Assembly (NCBI GenBank): GCA_020442505.1
Contig: JAGRJZ010000041.1
Span: 1 to 13,239 of the forward strand
From: Alphaproteobacteria bacterium
Lineage (GTDB): Bacteria; Pseudomonadota; Alphaproteobacteria; Micavibrionales; Micavibrionaceae
DNA: 13,239 bases
Direction: 5' to 3'
Below the pieces are notes generated by a model. The model ran no database searches and had not been told where the DNA came from. It saw only the letters and a program-made list of their open reading frames with translations. The translations under genes were made by a program, and so were the position numbers. Positions 1 to 7,039 of this stretch are shown here, in pieces (the stretch's first letter is position 1; every line of letters starts with the position of its first letter).

Positions 1-522
1 TATCTGGAGGGGTATCTGTTCGACCCGGCGCAGGCCAAGGCCGCCTTTCGCAAAGCCGCCACGATCGCGCACGAAGCCGGGCGGACGATCGCCCTGACCT
101 TGTCGGACTCGTTCTGCGTCGAGCGGCATCGTGCCGATTTTCTGGAGCTGGTCGTGCATCATACGGATATTTTATTCGCCAACGAACACGAAATCATGGC
201 TCTGTACGAAACCGCGACCTTTGCGCAAGCCGTGGAGGCCGTCCGCAGCCGGTGCGCGGTCGCCGTTCTGACCCGCAGCGAAAAGGGATCCGTGATCGTC
301 GCAGGAGAGAATCTGCTGGAGGTTCCGGCGCGCAGCGTGTTCCGCGTCGTCGATACGACCGGCGCGGGGGACCAGTACGCGGCCGGGTTTTTATACGGCT
401 ATACGAAGAGGATGGATCTGGCCGCTTGCGGGAGTCTTGGCGCGCTTGCCGCGGCCGAGGTCATTTCCCACATGGGTCCGCGGCCGGAGGTCTCGTACAA
501 GACCTTTTTGGAAGCGGCGTAA
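1..522 (+). CDS. PfkB-family carbohydrate kinase, adenosine-kinase-like (C-terminal part, 5' end outside window)
   Basis: The reading frame is open from base 1, so the gene begins upstream of the window; 173 residues are visible. Two PfkB/ribokinase-family signatures are present. One is an FANEHE segment (about residues 59-64), matching the family's N-E-x-E region. The other is DTTGAGD (residues 118-124), whose last Asp is the family's catalytic base, followed by an AAGFLYGY helix typical of adenosine-kinase-like members. Such enzymes transfer the ATP gamma-phosphate to a nucleoside or sugar hydroxyl in the cytoplasm; adenosine is the likeliest substrate but is not proved here, because the substrate-binding N-terminal half is missing. 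The gene ends in TAA only two bases before the stop of the convergent AsmA-type gene. An internal TTG at 100 is not the true start, since homologous sequence continues upstream of it. Confidence 0.85.
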   Translation, partial: YLEGYLFDPAQAKAAFRKAATIAHEAGRTIALTLSDSFCVERHRADFLELVVHHTDILFANEHEIMALYETATFAQAVEAVRSRCAVAVLTRSEKGSVIVAGENLLEVPARSVFRVVDTTGAGDQYAAGFLYGYTKRMDLAACGSLGALAAAEVISHMGPRPEVSYKTFLEAA

Positions 523-524
523 GG

Positions 525-2318
525 CTAAGGCGTTTCCGGGGTTTCCGTCGGCGGCGGAGCGATGAAAGCGTGGCAGGGGTGGCTTTCCGTGAGCCCCAGA
601 TCCGTCAGACTAAACGCCAGAAACGCTGGGTTCACAAGGCCCAGCGCCGCCCCGCCCAGCTTTTTCAGGAGGGAGGAGGTCGTCGGTTTGATCTTCGGGG
701 TGAAGACCGGTCCGGCGATGCTGACCGCGGGAGAAATATCCAAAATCGCGATTTCCTTTCCCTTGGGGGTCAAAACCATGTCGATCTGTCCGGCCGGAAG
801 GTCCACGGTGCCTTCGCCCCGGACCGTTACGCGCCCGGTGTCGAGGAAGAACGGATCGGCCGTCGCAACGCCGTCCGCGATCTTGAAATCGGCGATCACG
901 CAATTCAACGTCGTAGCGGCCTTCGGATCGAGACTCGGGAGCATCGCGTTCACCACCCCGCGACCCCAGATATTCAGCGCCGTGCTTTGCATTTCGCCCG
1001 ACCCAGCGATTAGAACGGCCTCTCCGTCCAGAGCCTGGACCAGCGTCGCCGCTGTTTTCCCGTTCGCGCCGAGCTTGAGCTTCAGATCGGCCGTTCCCTT
1101 GACGTTGTCATGCCCCTGATAGGCCTTCATCAGCTGGCCGTATTCCCAGCCTGTCAGGGTCAGGCGGCCGTCGAGACGGGCGGGTTGTTCCTGCGCGTTC
1201 AAGGAGAGCGCGCCCGCGACTTTGCCGCCGCTGAAACGGCTGTCCTCCTTGATGGTTGCCTGGAACTTGTTGTCCGCGATGCTCACGGGCATGACGAGTT
1301 TTCCCAAATCCGCGCCGTTGCCCTGTAGCCGGTCCGCCCGGATCGTCAGGCTGATATCCGTGGTTCCGAAGGAAAACGGGGCGTCGGGATCGCTGTTGGC
1401 GGCCGGGGACAGCGCGGCGAGGGTGTCGTAAATTCCCGTCATGCCGGCGATGTCCGCGAGGTCCAAGACCGCAAAGCGCAGCGTTCCCCGCCAGGCGTCT
1501 TCGGAAACAGTCAGGTTCGTCTTGCCCTTGCTTTCACCGAAGGAAAAGGTGCCGTCGAGGGCTTGTCCTCCCTTGATGCTGGAAATGGAAAGTGAGCCTG
1601 TCGCGGTACCGGCCGGGGTTGTGAGTTTGTCGATCGTGACCCCCAGGGCGCCCGGTTTTTTATCTGTCTTCCCAGTGGCTTCGAGAAGCCCTATTTTTAT
1701 TCGAAACGTTCCGTTTTTTGTATCCAGATCATAAAAATCGCGACCTTCCGGGGTTTTTGTGTGATGCGCCGAGAAAAAGCCCTCCAACGCCCCGTCCGGT
1801 CCGTAGCGTCCGTTCCAGACGAGGCCGGTTTTGCCGTCCGGGCCGCCCTCCGGGCGCAGTCCGGCAAACGCCGCGTCGATGGCGTGCGCGGTCAAAACCC
1901 CCGCGCGAATGTGCAGATCTTCGGCCTCAAGGGTGTTCAGCCGGGTCCGAGATAAAAAGCGATCCCAGAAATTCATCGAGAAATGAAAGGATTTCATCGT
2001 GGCGACCGGGGGTTTTTCCCCCTCTTTCTCAAACCTGACGCCGGTGACTTTCATCTCCAGAACCGGGAAAATAGCAATGCGTTCAACCGATTCGACGGAG
2101 ACGTTCATCCCTGTCGCTGCGGATAGAAACGACCGGGCGCCCTCTTTCAGCGCCGGATGATCCGCCAAAGATGCCAGAACGCCAAGGCTCAGCCCCACGA
2201 GAACCGCGAAGACGAGGACGATCCTGACCGCCAGGCGCCGGCGCTTCTGGCCTTTTGTTAGCGGTTTTCGGGCCGTGTCCTTCCGGTTTTTTTCGCGGGG
2301 CGGGTCAAGCAAAACCAT
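525..2318 (-). CDS. AsmA-family envelope protein with one N-terminal membrane anchor
   Basis: This is a 597-residue protein with a short basic cytoplasmic head (RKPLTKGQKRRR), one hydrophobic segment at about residues 28-50, then a long periplasmic region rich in short beta-strand-like repeats. The C-terminal part (GTVDLPAGQIDMVL, then a SIAGPVFTPKIKP-like stretch) matches the usual end of AsmA-like domains. AsmA-family proteins are inner-membrane-anchored and linked to outer-membrane biogenesis and phospholipid transport; the exact role of this member is unknown. An upstream in-frame TTG at 2333 would overlap the rluC stop and lacks a ribosome site. The ATG at 2318 has GAGGAA (2326-2331) seven bases before it and is preferred. 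The gene lies four bases after the pseudouridine synthase and is probably co-transcribed and translationally coupled with it. The C-terminus ends in a Pro/Thr-rich tail. Confidence 0.75.
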   Translation of the reverse strand: MVLLDPPREKNRKDTARKPLTKGQKRRRLAVRIVLVFAVLVGLSLGVLASLADHPALKEGARSFLSAATGMNVSVESVERIAIFPVLEMKVTGVRFEKEGEKPPVATMKSFHFSMNFWDRFLSRTRLNTLEAEDLHIRAGVLTAHAIDAAFAGLRPEGGPDGKTGLVWNGRYGPDGALEGFFSAHHTKTPEGRDFYDLDTKNGTFRIKIGLLEATGKTDKKPGALGVTIDKLTTPAGTATGSLSISSIKGGQALDGTFSFGESKGKTNLTVSEDAWRGTLRFAVLDLADIAGMTGIYDTLAALSPAANSDPDAPFSFGTTDISLTIRADRLQGNGADLGKLVMPVSIADNKFQATIKEDSRFSGGKVAGALSLNAQEQPARLDGRLTLTGWEYGQLMKAYQGHDNVKGTADLKLKLGANGKTAATLVQALDGEAVLIAGSGEMQSTALNIWGRGVVNAMLPSLDPKAATTLNCVIADFKIADGVATADPFFLDTGRVTVRGEGTVDLPAGQIDMVLTPKGKEIAILDISPAVSIAGPVFTPKIKPTTSSLLKKLGGAALGLVNPAFLAFSLTDLGLTESHPCHAFIAPPPTETPETP

Positions 2319-2322
2319 CGGC

Positions 2323-3324
2323 TTATTCCTCAAACGGATCGTGTTTCAATGTCGGCGTAAAGCCCAGACGTTTCCAGCTTTTTACCAGATCGTGCGGCAG
2401 AGGCGCGGCGATGTCAAGAATTTGGCGTGTCCGCGGGTGCGGAATCCGGAGCCGGAACGCGTGTAGATGAACCCGTTTGGCCAGGCCGTCGGCCAGCGGG
2501 GGCGGGGGGCCGTCCGTGCCGTCTTTGTCAGTGTTTTGGTCCGGTCTGCGGGCGTAGCGATTATCCCCCAGAACCGGGCATCCCAGCGCCGCGGCCGCGT
2601 GGACCCGTATCTGGTGATTCCGGCCGGTGCGTGGCCAAAAGGCGACGAAGGCCGCCCGATTCCCCAGACGATCCAGAACGATAAAATCGGTTTCGGCGTA
2701 TTTTCCGTTTTCCTCGTCGATGATCGAGCGATCCTTGATCTTTGAAAGAGGGGCACGGATCGTGCCGTCCTGACTCTCCGGCGCAGGGCTCAGGATCGCC
2801 CCGTATATTTTCTTTACGCTTCGTTGCGTAAAGCTTTTTCCCAAGGCGCGAATGCTTTCTGGCGTGCGAGCGCAGAGCAAGACGCCCGAGGTTTCCTTGT
2901 CAAGCCGGTGGATCAAATGCGGACGGAGCCCGTCCTTGTTCTTCAACGCTTCCAACAGCCCGTCGACGTGACGGAGCTGCCCGCTGCCACCCTGCGAAGG
3001 AAGCCCCCCGGGTTTGTTAATCGCGACGATGTCTCCGTCGTCGTAAATTACCAGCCCGGCGACGAAGTCCTTATCCCCCGGTGAAAGACGATAAACCGGT
3101 TTTTCCTCGGTCTCGTGATCGGCCAGCGGCGGAATCCGGACGTCTTGCCCCGCAGTCAGACGCGTGTCGGTCTTGGCGCGCTTTCCGTCCACGCGAATCT
3201 GACCCTTGCGGATCAGTTTTTGCAGCAATCCGAACGGCACCCCCGGCACATGTTTTTTGAACCAGCGGTCGAGCCGCTGCCCGTCATCCGCCGCCGTTAC
3301 GGTTTTGTGCTGTACGCCGCTCAT
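2323..3324 (-). CDS. rluC: RluA/RluC-family 23S rRNA pseudouridine synthase
   Basis: This 333-residue protein has an N-terminal S4 RNA-binding domain (about residues 16-62, QRLDRWFKKH...LIRKGQIRVDG) followed by the RluA-type catalytic domain. The active-site motif HRLDKETSG (residues 139-147) is intact; Asp142 is the expected catalytic aspartate that attacks uridine C1'. The second conserved block GRNHQIRVHAA (234-244) and LGDNRY (252-257) are also present. RluC in E. coli modifies three positions in 23S rRNA; substrate specificity cannot be told from sequence alone, so another RluA-family specificity is possible. A 17-residue polar/proline insert (about 260-276) sits before the final strand. 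The frame stays open up to 3423, but the ATG at 3324 has a strong GGAGG six bases upstream and starts directly before the S4 domain. It is the first gene of a two-gene unit with the AsmA-family gene. Confidence 0.88.
   Translation of the reverse strand: MSGVQHKTVTAADDGQRLDRWFKKHVPGVPFGLLQKLIRKGQIRVDGKRAKTDTRLTAGQDVRIPPLADHETEEKPVYRLSPGDKDFVAGLVIYDDGDIVAINKPGGLPSQGGSGQLRHVDGLLEALKNKDGLRPHLIHRLDKETSGVLLCARTPESIRALGKSFTQRSVKKIYGAILSPAPESQDGTIRAPLSKIKDRSIIDEENGKYAETDFIVLDRLGNRAAFVAFWPRTGRNHQIRVHAAAALGCPVLGDNRYARRPDQNTDKDGTDGPPPPLADGLAKRVHLHAFRLRIPHPRTRQILDIAAPLPHDLVKSWKRLGFTPTLKHDPFEE
2326..2331 (-). promoter_or_regulatory. Ribosome binding site deciding the AsmA-type gene start
   Basis: On the minus strand this reads GAGGAA, with seven bases to the ATG at 2318. 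It overlaps the last codons of the upstream rluC-like gene, which fits translational coupling. The alternative TTG start at 2333 lies upstream of this site and has no Shine-Dalgarno of its own. Confidence 0.7.
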
Positions 3325-3330
3325 CTTGTT

Positions 3331-3335
3331 CCTCC
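3331..3335 (-). promoter_or_regulatory. Strong ribosome binding site of the rluC-like gene
   Basis: On the minus strand this reads GGAGG, six bases before the ATG at 3324. It fixes the start there, rather than at the 33-codon-longer open frame that runs back into the divergent promoter region. Confidence 0.75.
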
Positions 3336-3406
3336 GGGGTGTGTTCCCTCTCTTCGCACATGGCGAATTGTTTGTCCAGCGGAAGGGGCCTTTGTTTTTG
3401 TGTTTG

Positions 3407-3434
3407 GTTATAGTAGACTGCATTCCACTGTCCG
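3407..3434 (-). promoter_or_regulatory. Candidate sigma-70-type promoter for the rluC/asmA-like unit
   Basis: On the minus strand a CGGACA -35-like hexamer (3429-3434, 4/6 to consensus) is followed after 16 bases by TATAAC (3407-3412, 5/6). A transcript would start near 3400, giving a leader of about 75 bases. The complementary strand of the -10 box also contains TATAGT (3409-3414), but I see no matching -35 for the divergent direction. Alphaproteobacterial promoters are poorly conserved, so this is tentative. Confidence 0.3.
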
Positions 3435-3449
3435 TATTCGTCGGACGGT
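3427..3449 (+). repeat. Inverted repeat in the rluC / PAS-gene divergent spacer
   Basis: The arms ACTGTCCG (3427-3434) and CGGACGGT (3442-3449) pair over eight bases with one G-U, around a seven-base loop TATTCGT. The repeat covers the candidate rluC -35 box and lies 31 bases before the PAS-gene start. It could be an operator or a leader hairpin. A second small palindrome (AGAAA-aa-TTTCT, 3457-3468) follows. Confidence 0.4.
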
Positions 3450-3480
3450 CTTATGCAGAAAAATTTCTAGGGCACTTCAC

Positions 3481-4002
3481 ATGACTGAGCTTATTCTCAC
3501 CGGCCAGGAACGGACGTTTCATAGGGACGAGCTGATCGTCAGCAAGACGGATTTAAAAGGGCGAATCACCTATGGCAACCGGATTTTTATGCGGCTGGCG
3601 GGCTATACCGAGCGGGAGCTCCTCGGCGCCCCGCACAGCATCATCCGTCATCCGGACATGCCGCGTTGCGTTTTCAAATTGTTGTGGGACACGCTGGCCG
3701 CCAAAAAAGAGGTCTTTGCCTATGTCATAAACCGGTCTCAAAACGGAGATCATTATTGGGTCTTCGCGCATGTCACGCCCAGTCTGGACGGATCGGGGAA
3801 CGTCGTCGGCTATCATTCGAACCGCCGCGTGCCCGATCTTCGGGTTTTGAACGGAGTCATCAAGCCGCTTTACAAGCAGTTACTGACCGAAGAGGCGCGC
3901 CACCCGAACCGCAAAGACGGGATGAACGCGTCGTTTCAGATGGTCGTGGATTTACTCAAAGAAAAGGGACTGACCTATGAAGAACTTATCTTTTCTCTTT
4001 AA
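3481..4002 (+). CDS. Soluble Aer/CetB-like PAS-domain redox sensor
   Basis: This 173-residue protein is almost entirely one PAS domain. From SKTDLKGRITYGN (21-33) through GYTERELLGAPH (41-52), IRHPDMP (55-61), LLWDTL (67-72), NGDHYW (88-93) to the final GYHSNRR it follows the N-terminal PAS domain of E. coli Aer closely. The Arg-His-x-Asp group required for FAD binding in Aer is conserved (R56, H57, D59). The position of Aer Trp79 appears to be Phe79 here. There is no membrane segment or signalling domain, so it must act through a partner. The start ATG at 3481 has AGGG eight bases upstream and begins just before the PAS fold; the frame stays open upstream but runs through the rluC region. 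Its 3' end overlaps the chemoreceptor gene by 26 bases, which points to the receptor as partner. Flavin binding is inferred. Confidence 0.85.
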   Translation: MTELILTGQERTFHRDELIVSKTDLKGRITYGNRIFMRLAGYTERELLGAPHSIIRHPDMPRCVFKLLWDTLAAKKEVFAYVINRSQNGDHYWVFAHVTPSLDGSGNVVGYHSNRRVPDLRVLNGVIKPLYKQLLTEEARHPNRKDGMNASFQMVVDLLKEKGLTYEELIFSL

Positions 4003-5374
4003 ATGGTCGTCTCTCAGCGGCGCGTTCTGGCTGATTATCGTGGCGGCGATTCTTTTGCTCAGCGGCATTCTGATCACGGCGACTGGCATGCTGCCCGTTA
4101 TCGTCGCCGCCAGCGCCCATGTGAGCGCGTTTTTCCTTCTGGGCTACGCGGTTTTTCTTTCCTTTCGGGCGGCGGAGGAAGTTCACGAAGCCCGCGAAAC
4201 GTGCGAAGCGCTGGTCGCCGGGGACATGGAGGCGCGCCTGATCGATATACGTGAACACGGCGATCTAGGCGAAATGCTGCACGCGATCAACGATATGGCC
4301 GATCATTTCGACGCCTATACGCGCGAGTCGACCGCCGCGATGCAATATGTCAGCGAAAACCGCTATTTTCGGCGGATCGAGGAAGACGGCCTTCACGGAA
4401 CGGTTCTGCACGGCGCTCGGATTTTCAACAAAGCGACCAACGCCGTCAAAACGAAGATGGATGCGTTCGACACCGTGTCGGGGGATTTCGAAGACGATCT
4501 GAAGAATGTCGCGCAGGGAATTAATGGCACGATCGGGGAGCTGTCGGCCGCGGCCGACAATATGGGCCAGACCGTCGCGACGACGACCGAAGACACCGGC
4601 CGTGTTCTGAACAGCGCCCGGGAAACCTCGGGCAACGTGCAGACGATTTCCTCCGCGGCGGAGGAGATGTCTTCCTCCATCAACGAGGTCACGCAGCAAA
4701 TCGCCCAGACCTCGGCCGTCAGCACCGCCGCGGCGGACAAGGCCCACAGCGCCCGCGAGAAAATCGGGGAGCTGGTCAACAGCGCCAAACGCATCGGCGA
4801 GGTGATCGCCCTGATCGAGGATATCGCCGAGCAAACCAATTTGCTCGCGTTAAACGCGACGATCGAGGCCGCGCGGGCCGGAGAGGCCGGGAAAGGATTC
4901 GCGGTGGTGGCCTCCGAGGTCAAAAACCTGGCCAGCCAGACCGGACGGGCGACCGAGGAGATCGGCAGCCAGATTTTGGGTATTCAGCAGGTCATCAACG
5001 AATCCGCCGCGTCCTTCACCGAAATCAGTGACGTGATCGAAGAGATCAAACAAGCCGCCGGCGCGGTCGCCGCCGCTATCGAGCAACAAAGTGCCGCTGC
5101 GCAGGAAATCGCCTCTAGCGCGGAAAAAGCCGCCATGGGCGCCTCGGAGGCCTCTAATCTGATGGAGGGAATCGGACAGGCGATCAACATGGTCGACGAA
5201 ACGTCCAAGACGGTTACCGGGGTTTCTGAAAAGCTACAGGACCACGCGACCAGGGATATTAACCTTCTGGTAACGAAAATGCGCAGCTTCCGCGATGTTC
5301 TGGAGAAAGGGCTTCTGGAGGACGAAGGCGAGAAAAAGAAGAAAAAAAGAGCGCAGAGGGCCGAAGCGGCTTGA
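3977..5374 (+). CDS. Methyl-accepting chemotaxis receptor lacking a periplasmic domain (CetA-like)
   Basis: This is a 465-residue protein. Two hydrophobic segments (about 15-35 and 40-63) form a hairpin with almost no periplasmic loop. A HAMP-like region follows (about 64-115), then a connector, then a long coiled-coil signalling domain. The signalling tip around residues 280-311 (IEDIAEQTNLLALNATIEAA and onward to GKGFAVVASEVKNLA) is the near-invariant CheA/CheW contact site. Without an outside sensor, its input must come from the membrane or cytoplasm; the overlapping upstream PAS protein is the obvious source. The start ATG at 3977 lies inside the PAS gene, preceded by AAGGGA (3964-3969), and the next Met is at residue 38. 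The C-terminus is a lysine-rich tail (KKKKKR) rather than an NWETF-type CheR docking pentapeptide. The pair resembles Campylobacter CetA/CetB energy-taxis proteins; that function is inferred. Confidence 0.9.
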   Translation: MKNLSFLFKWSSLSGAFWLIIVAAILLLSGILITATGMLPVIVAASAHVSAFFLLGYAVFLSFRAAEEVHEARETCEALVAGDMEARLIDIREHGDLGEMLHAINDMADHFDAYTRESTAAMQYVSENRYFRRIEEDGLHGTVLHGARIFNKATNAVKTKMDAFDTVSGDFEDDLKNVAQGINGTIGELSAAADNMGQTVATTTEDTGRVLNSARETSGNVQTISSAAEEMSSSINEVTQQIAQTSAVSTAAADKAHSAREKIGELVNSAKRIGEVIALIEDIAEQTNLLALNATIEAARAGEAGKGFAVVASEVKNLASQTGRATEEIGSQILGIQQVINESAASFTEISDVIEEIKQAAGAVAAAIEQQSAAAQEIASSAEKAAMGASEASNLMEGIGQAINMVDETSKTVTGVSEKLQDHATRDINLLVTKMRSFRDVLEKGLLEDEGEKKKKKRAQRAEAA

Positions 5375-5386
5375 TCAGGGTCTTCG

Positions 5387-5407
5387 GTCGTCCCCTTACG
5401 GGACGAC
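5387..5407. terminator. Hairpin between convergent chemoreceptor and YgjV-like genes
   Basis: A perfect 8-base stem GTCGTCCC/GGGACGAC (5387-5394 and 5400-5407) closes a 5-base loop CTTAC. It sits 12 bases after the receptor stop and covers the stop codon of the convergent gene. Neither side shows a clear T-run, so it may be a bidirectional or RNA-end-stabilising structure rather than a classic intrinsic terminator. Confidence 0.35.
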
Positions 5408-5944
5408 GGCTGCGGCCAGGATTCGCCGTTGCCGGGAGCGGAGGGCTTCGTCCCGCCACACCCCGATCAGGTAAGAGAGCAGTAAAAGCGTATCGCCGAT
5501 CGCCACGCCGTACAGACCCTGCATCATCGCGAAGTAAATCCACAAAACGGTCGGAAACAGATTGCCGTAGCGGATCATGCGCTGGCTGCCGAAGGTCTCT
5601 GAAAAGCGGGCCATCACGACGGCAGCCATGGGAAGAAAATCCGCCGGTCCGTGATAGGACACCAGAATGCTGATCGTTACCATGACCAGCGCGATCCCCA
5701 GGCGCAGCCGGAGGGTCTTCCCCAAAAGCCGTGAAGGGATGGCGGCCTGAAGAACGGAAGACGTCCCGGCGATCATCGTCGCGAACATCGCGGCGGATTC
5801 GCTCTCCGTGAAAAAATAGGCGCTGAATAAAAAACAGGCCGTCGCGTTGATCCACAACATCGGTCGCCGCCCCGGCATGTGCGGGATTGCGAAAGAGGTC
5901 AACAGCGCCATGTATAAAAGGCTATGAGAAAAAATTTCTGTCAT
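5396..5944 (-). CDS. YgjV-like multi-pass inner-membrane protein
   Basis: This 182-residue hydrophobic protein has about five to six predicted membrane segments, for example around residues 7-20, 30-46, 53-70, 78-96, 103-112 and 130-162. The pattern and length (about 180 residues), with a central LLPV/FLPM-type segment and a C-terminal ...LLLLSYLIGVWR end, agree with the YgjV inner-membrane protein family, whose function is not known. The start at 5944 follows an AT-rich tract (TATATATTTTTC on the coding strand) without a good Shine-Dalgarno. The gene follows ispH in the same direction with a 35-base gap, so it may be co-transcribed, although the AT-rich gap could also hold a weak promoter. 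The final codons form one arm of a hairpin shared with the convergent receptor gene. Confidence 0.65.
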   Translation of the reverse strand: MTEIFSHSLLYMALLTSFAIPHMPGRRPMLWINATACFLFSAYFFTESESAAMFATMIAGTSSVLQAAIPSRLLGKTLRLRLGIALVMVTISILVSYHGPADFLPMAAVVMARFSETFGSQRMIRYGNLFPTVLWIYFAMMQGLYGVAIGDTLLLLSYLIGVWRDEALRSRQRRILAAAVVP

Positions 5945-5979
5945 AAGAAAAATATATATGACAAAGGCTTAATTTTCCG

Positions 5980-6927
5980 TTATCCGGAGACCGCCCGCGG
6001 CAATTTAAATGTGACATGTTCTTCGGCGATGGTCGTTTCGGTCACCGACACCGTATAGCGGGTCTTTAAGGCCGTCAGGATTTCCCGGACCAGAATCTCG
6101 GGCGCGGAGGCTCCGGCCGTCAACCCGAGGGTTTTCGTGCCCGCGATCCAGTCCCAGTCGATCGCGTCGGCCCTCTGAATCAGAAGGGCTTTGGGGCATC
6201 CGTGGCCCTTCGCCGTTTCCACAAGCCGCATGGAGTTCGAGGAATTCGGCGCGCCGATCACGATCAGCGCGTCGCATAGGGGGGCGATCTTCCGAACGGC
6301 GTTCTGGCGGTTGGTCGTGGCATAGCAGATATCTTCCCGGCGAGGGCCTTCGATGGCGGGGAAGCGGGCCTTGAGCGCGGTGACGATATCGGCGGTGTCC
6401 TCGACCGACAGCGTGGTCTGGGTACAGTAGGCGAGCTTTGCGGGATCGTTCACAAGGGCTTTTGGTACGTCCGCGACGGTTTCCACCAGCAAAACGGCTC
6501 CGGGGGGAAGTTGGCCCATCGTTCCGACAACCTCGGGATGGCCTTTATGCCCGATCAGAACGACCTGTCGTCCGTCTTTGTGGTGGCGCTCGGCTTCCCG
6601 GTGTACTTTGCTGACCAGCGGGCAGGTCGCGTCGATGTAGAACATGTGGCGTTCCTGCGCGGCGGCGGGAACAGCCTTGGGCACACCATGCGCCGAAAAG
6701 ACGACCGGTTGCCCGTCATCGGGGATTTCGTCGAGCTCCTCCACGAAGAGCGCGCCCTTCGCGCGCAGGCTGTCCACGACGTATTTATTGTGCACGATCT
6801 CATGGCGGACGTAGACTGGGGCGCCGTATTTCTCAAGCGCTTGTTCGACGATCTGGATCGCACGGTCCACCCCGGCGCAAAAACCCCGCGGCGCGGCCAG
6901 CATGACATGTAGATGCAGTTTTTCCAT
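5980..6927 (-). CDS. ispH: 4-hydroxy-3-methylbut-2-enyl diphosphate reductase (IspH/LytB)
   Basis: This 315-residue protein is the full family length. It catalyses the last step of the methylerythritol phosphate pathway, reducing HMBPP to IPP and DMAPP with an iron-sulfur cluster. The three cluster cysteines are visible: C17 in PRGFCAGV, C102 in DATCPLV and C201 in DICYATT. Substrate-binding residues are also in place: H42 in RHEIVHNKYVV, H80 in FSAHGVP, the GHKGHPEVVGTMGQ loop with E132, TQTTLS (169-174) and the NSSNS phosphate loop (228-232). Nothing essential is missing. The start ATG at 6927 has AAGG a few bases upstream (AAAAAAGGTCATC before ATG). The gene diverges from the lipoprotein gene across 112 bases and is followed by the YgjV-like gene. 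Confidence 0.97.
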   Translation of the reverse strand: MEKLHLHVMLAAPRGFCAGVDRAIQIVEQALEKYGAPVYVRHEIVHNKYVVDSLRAKGALFVEELDEIPDDGQPVVFSAHGVPKAVPAAAQERHMFYIDATCPLVSKVHREAERHHKDGRQVVLIGHKGHPEVVGTMGQLPPGAVLLVETVADVPKALVNDPAKLAYCTQTTLSVEDTADIVTALKARFPAIEGPRREDICYATTNRQNAVRKIAPLCDALIVIGAPNSSNSMRLVETAKGHGCPKALLIQRADAIDWDWIAGTKTLGLTAGASAPEILVREILTALKTRYTVSVTETTIAEEHVTFKLPRAVSG

Positions 6928-7039
6928 GATGACCTTTTTTAATCGAAATCCTTCTGCGATTCCAGCCCTTGCTTTCGCCGCGGGGCTCCCTTAGGGTAGG
7001 AGGCGTTATCCTGACAAAACCATAGCGAAGAGGCTGGCG

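Noticed and set aside
252..1119. Long + strand frames (252-1013 and 562-1119) opposite the AsmA-type gene
   Set aside because: The products are low-complexity and Arg-rich or Ser/Pro-rich with no recognisable motif, while the minus strand encodes a coherent AsmA-family protein.
3325..3423. An N-terminal extension of the pseudouridine synthase to 366 residues
   Set aside because: The extra 33 residues are unlike the family and cross the promoter region; GGAGG before the ATG at 3324 gives a better start.
5341..5350. A seven-A run near the chemoreceptor end as a programmed frameshift site
   Set aside because: The reading phase gives G-AAA-AAA rather than the canonical A-AAA-AAG, and no downstream structure or useful alternative frame is seen.
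6928..7039. Promoter-like boxes in the ispH/lipoprotein divergent spacer (TTGCTT on +, TTGTCA on -)
   Set aside because: The -35-like boxes are present but the -10 positions match at three or fewer bases, so no promoter is claimed.
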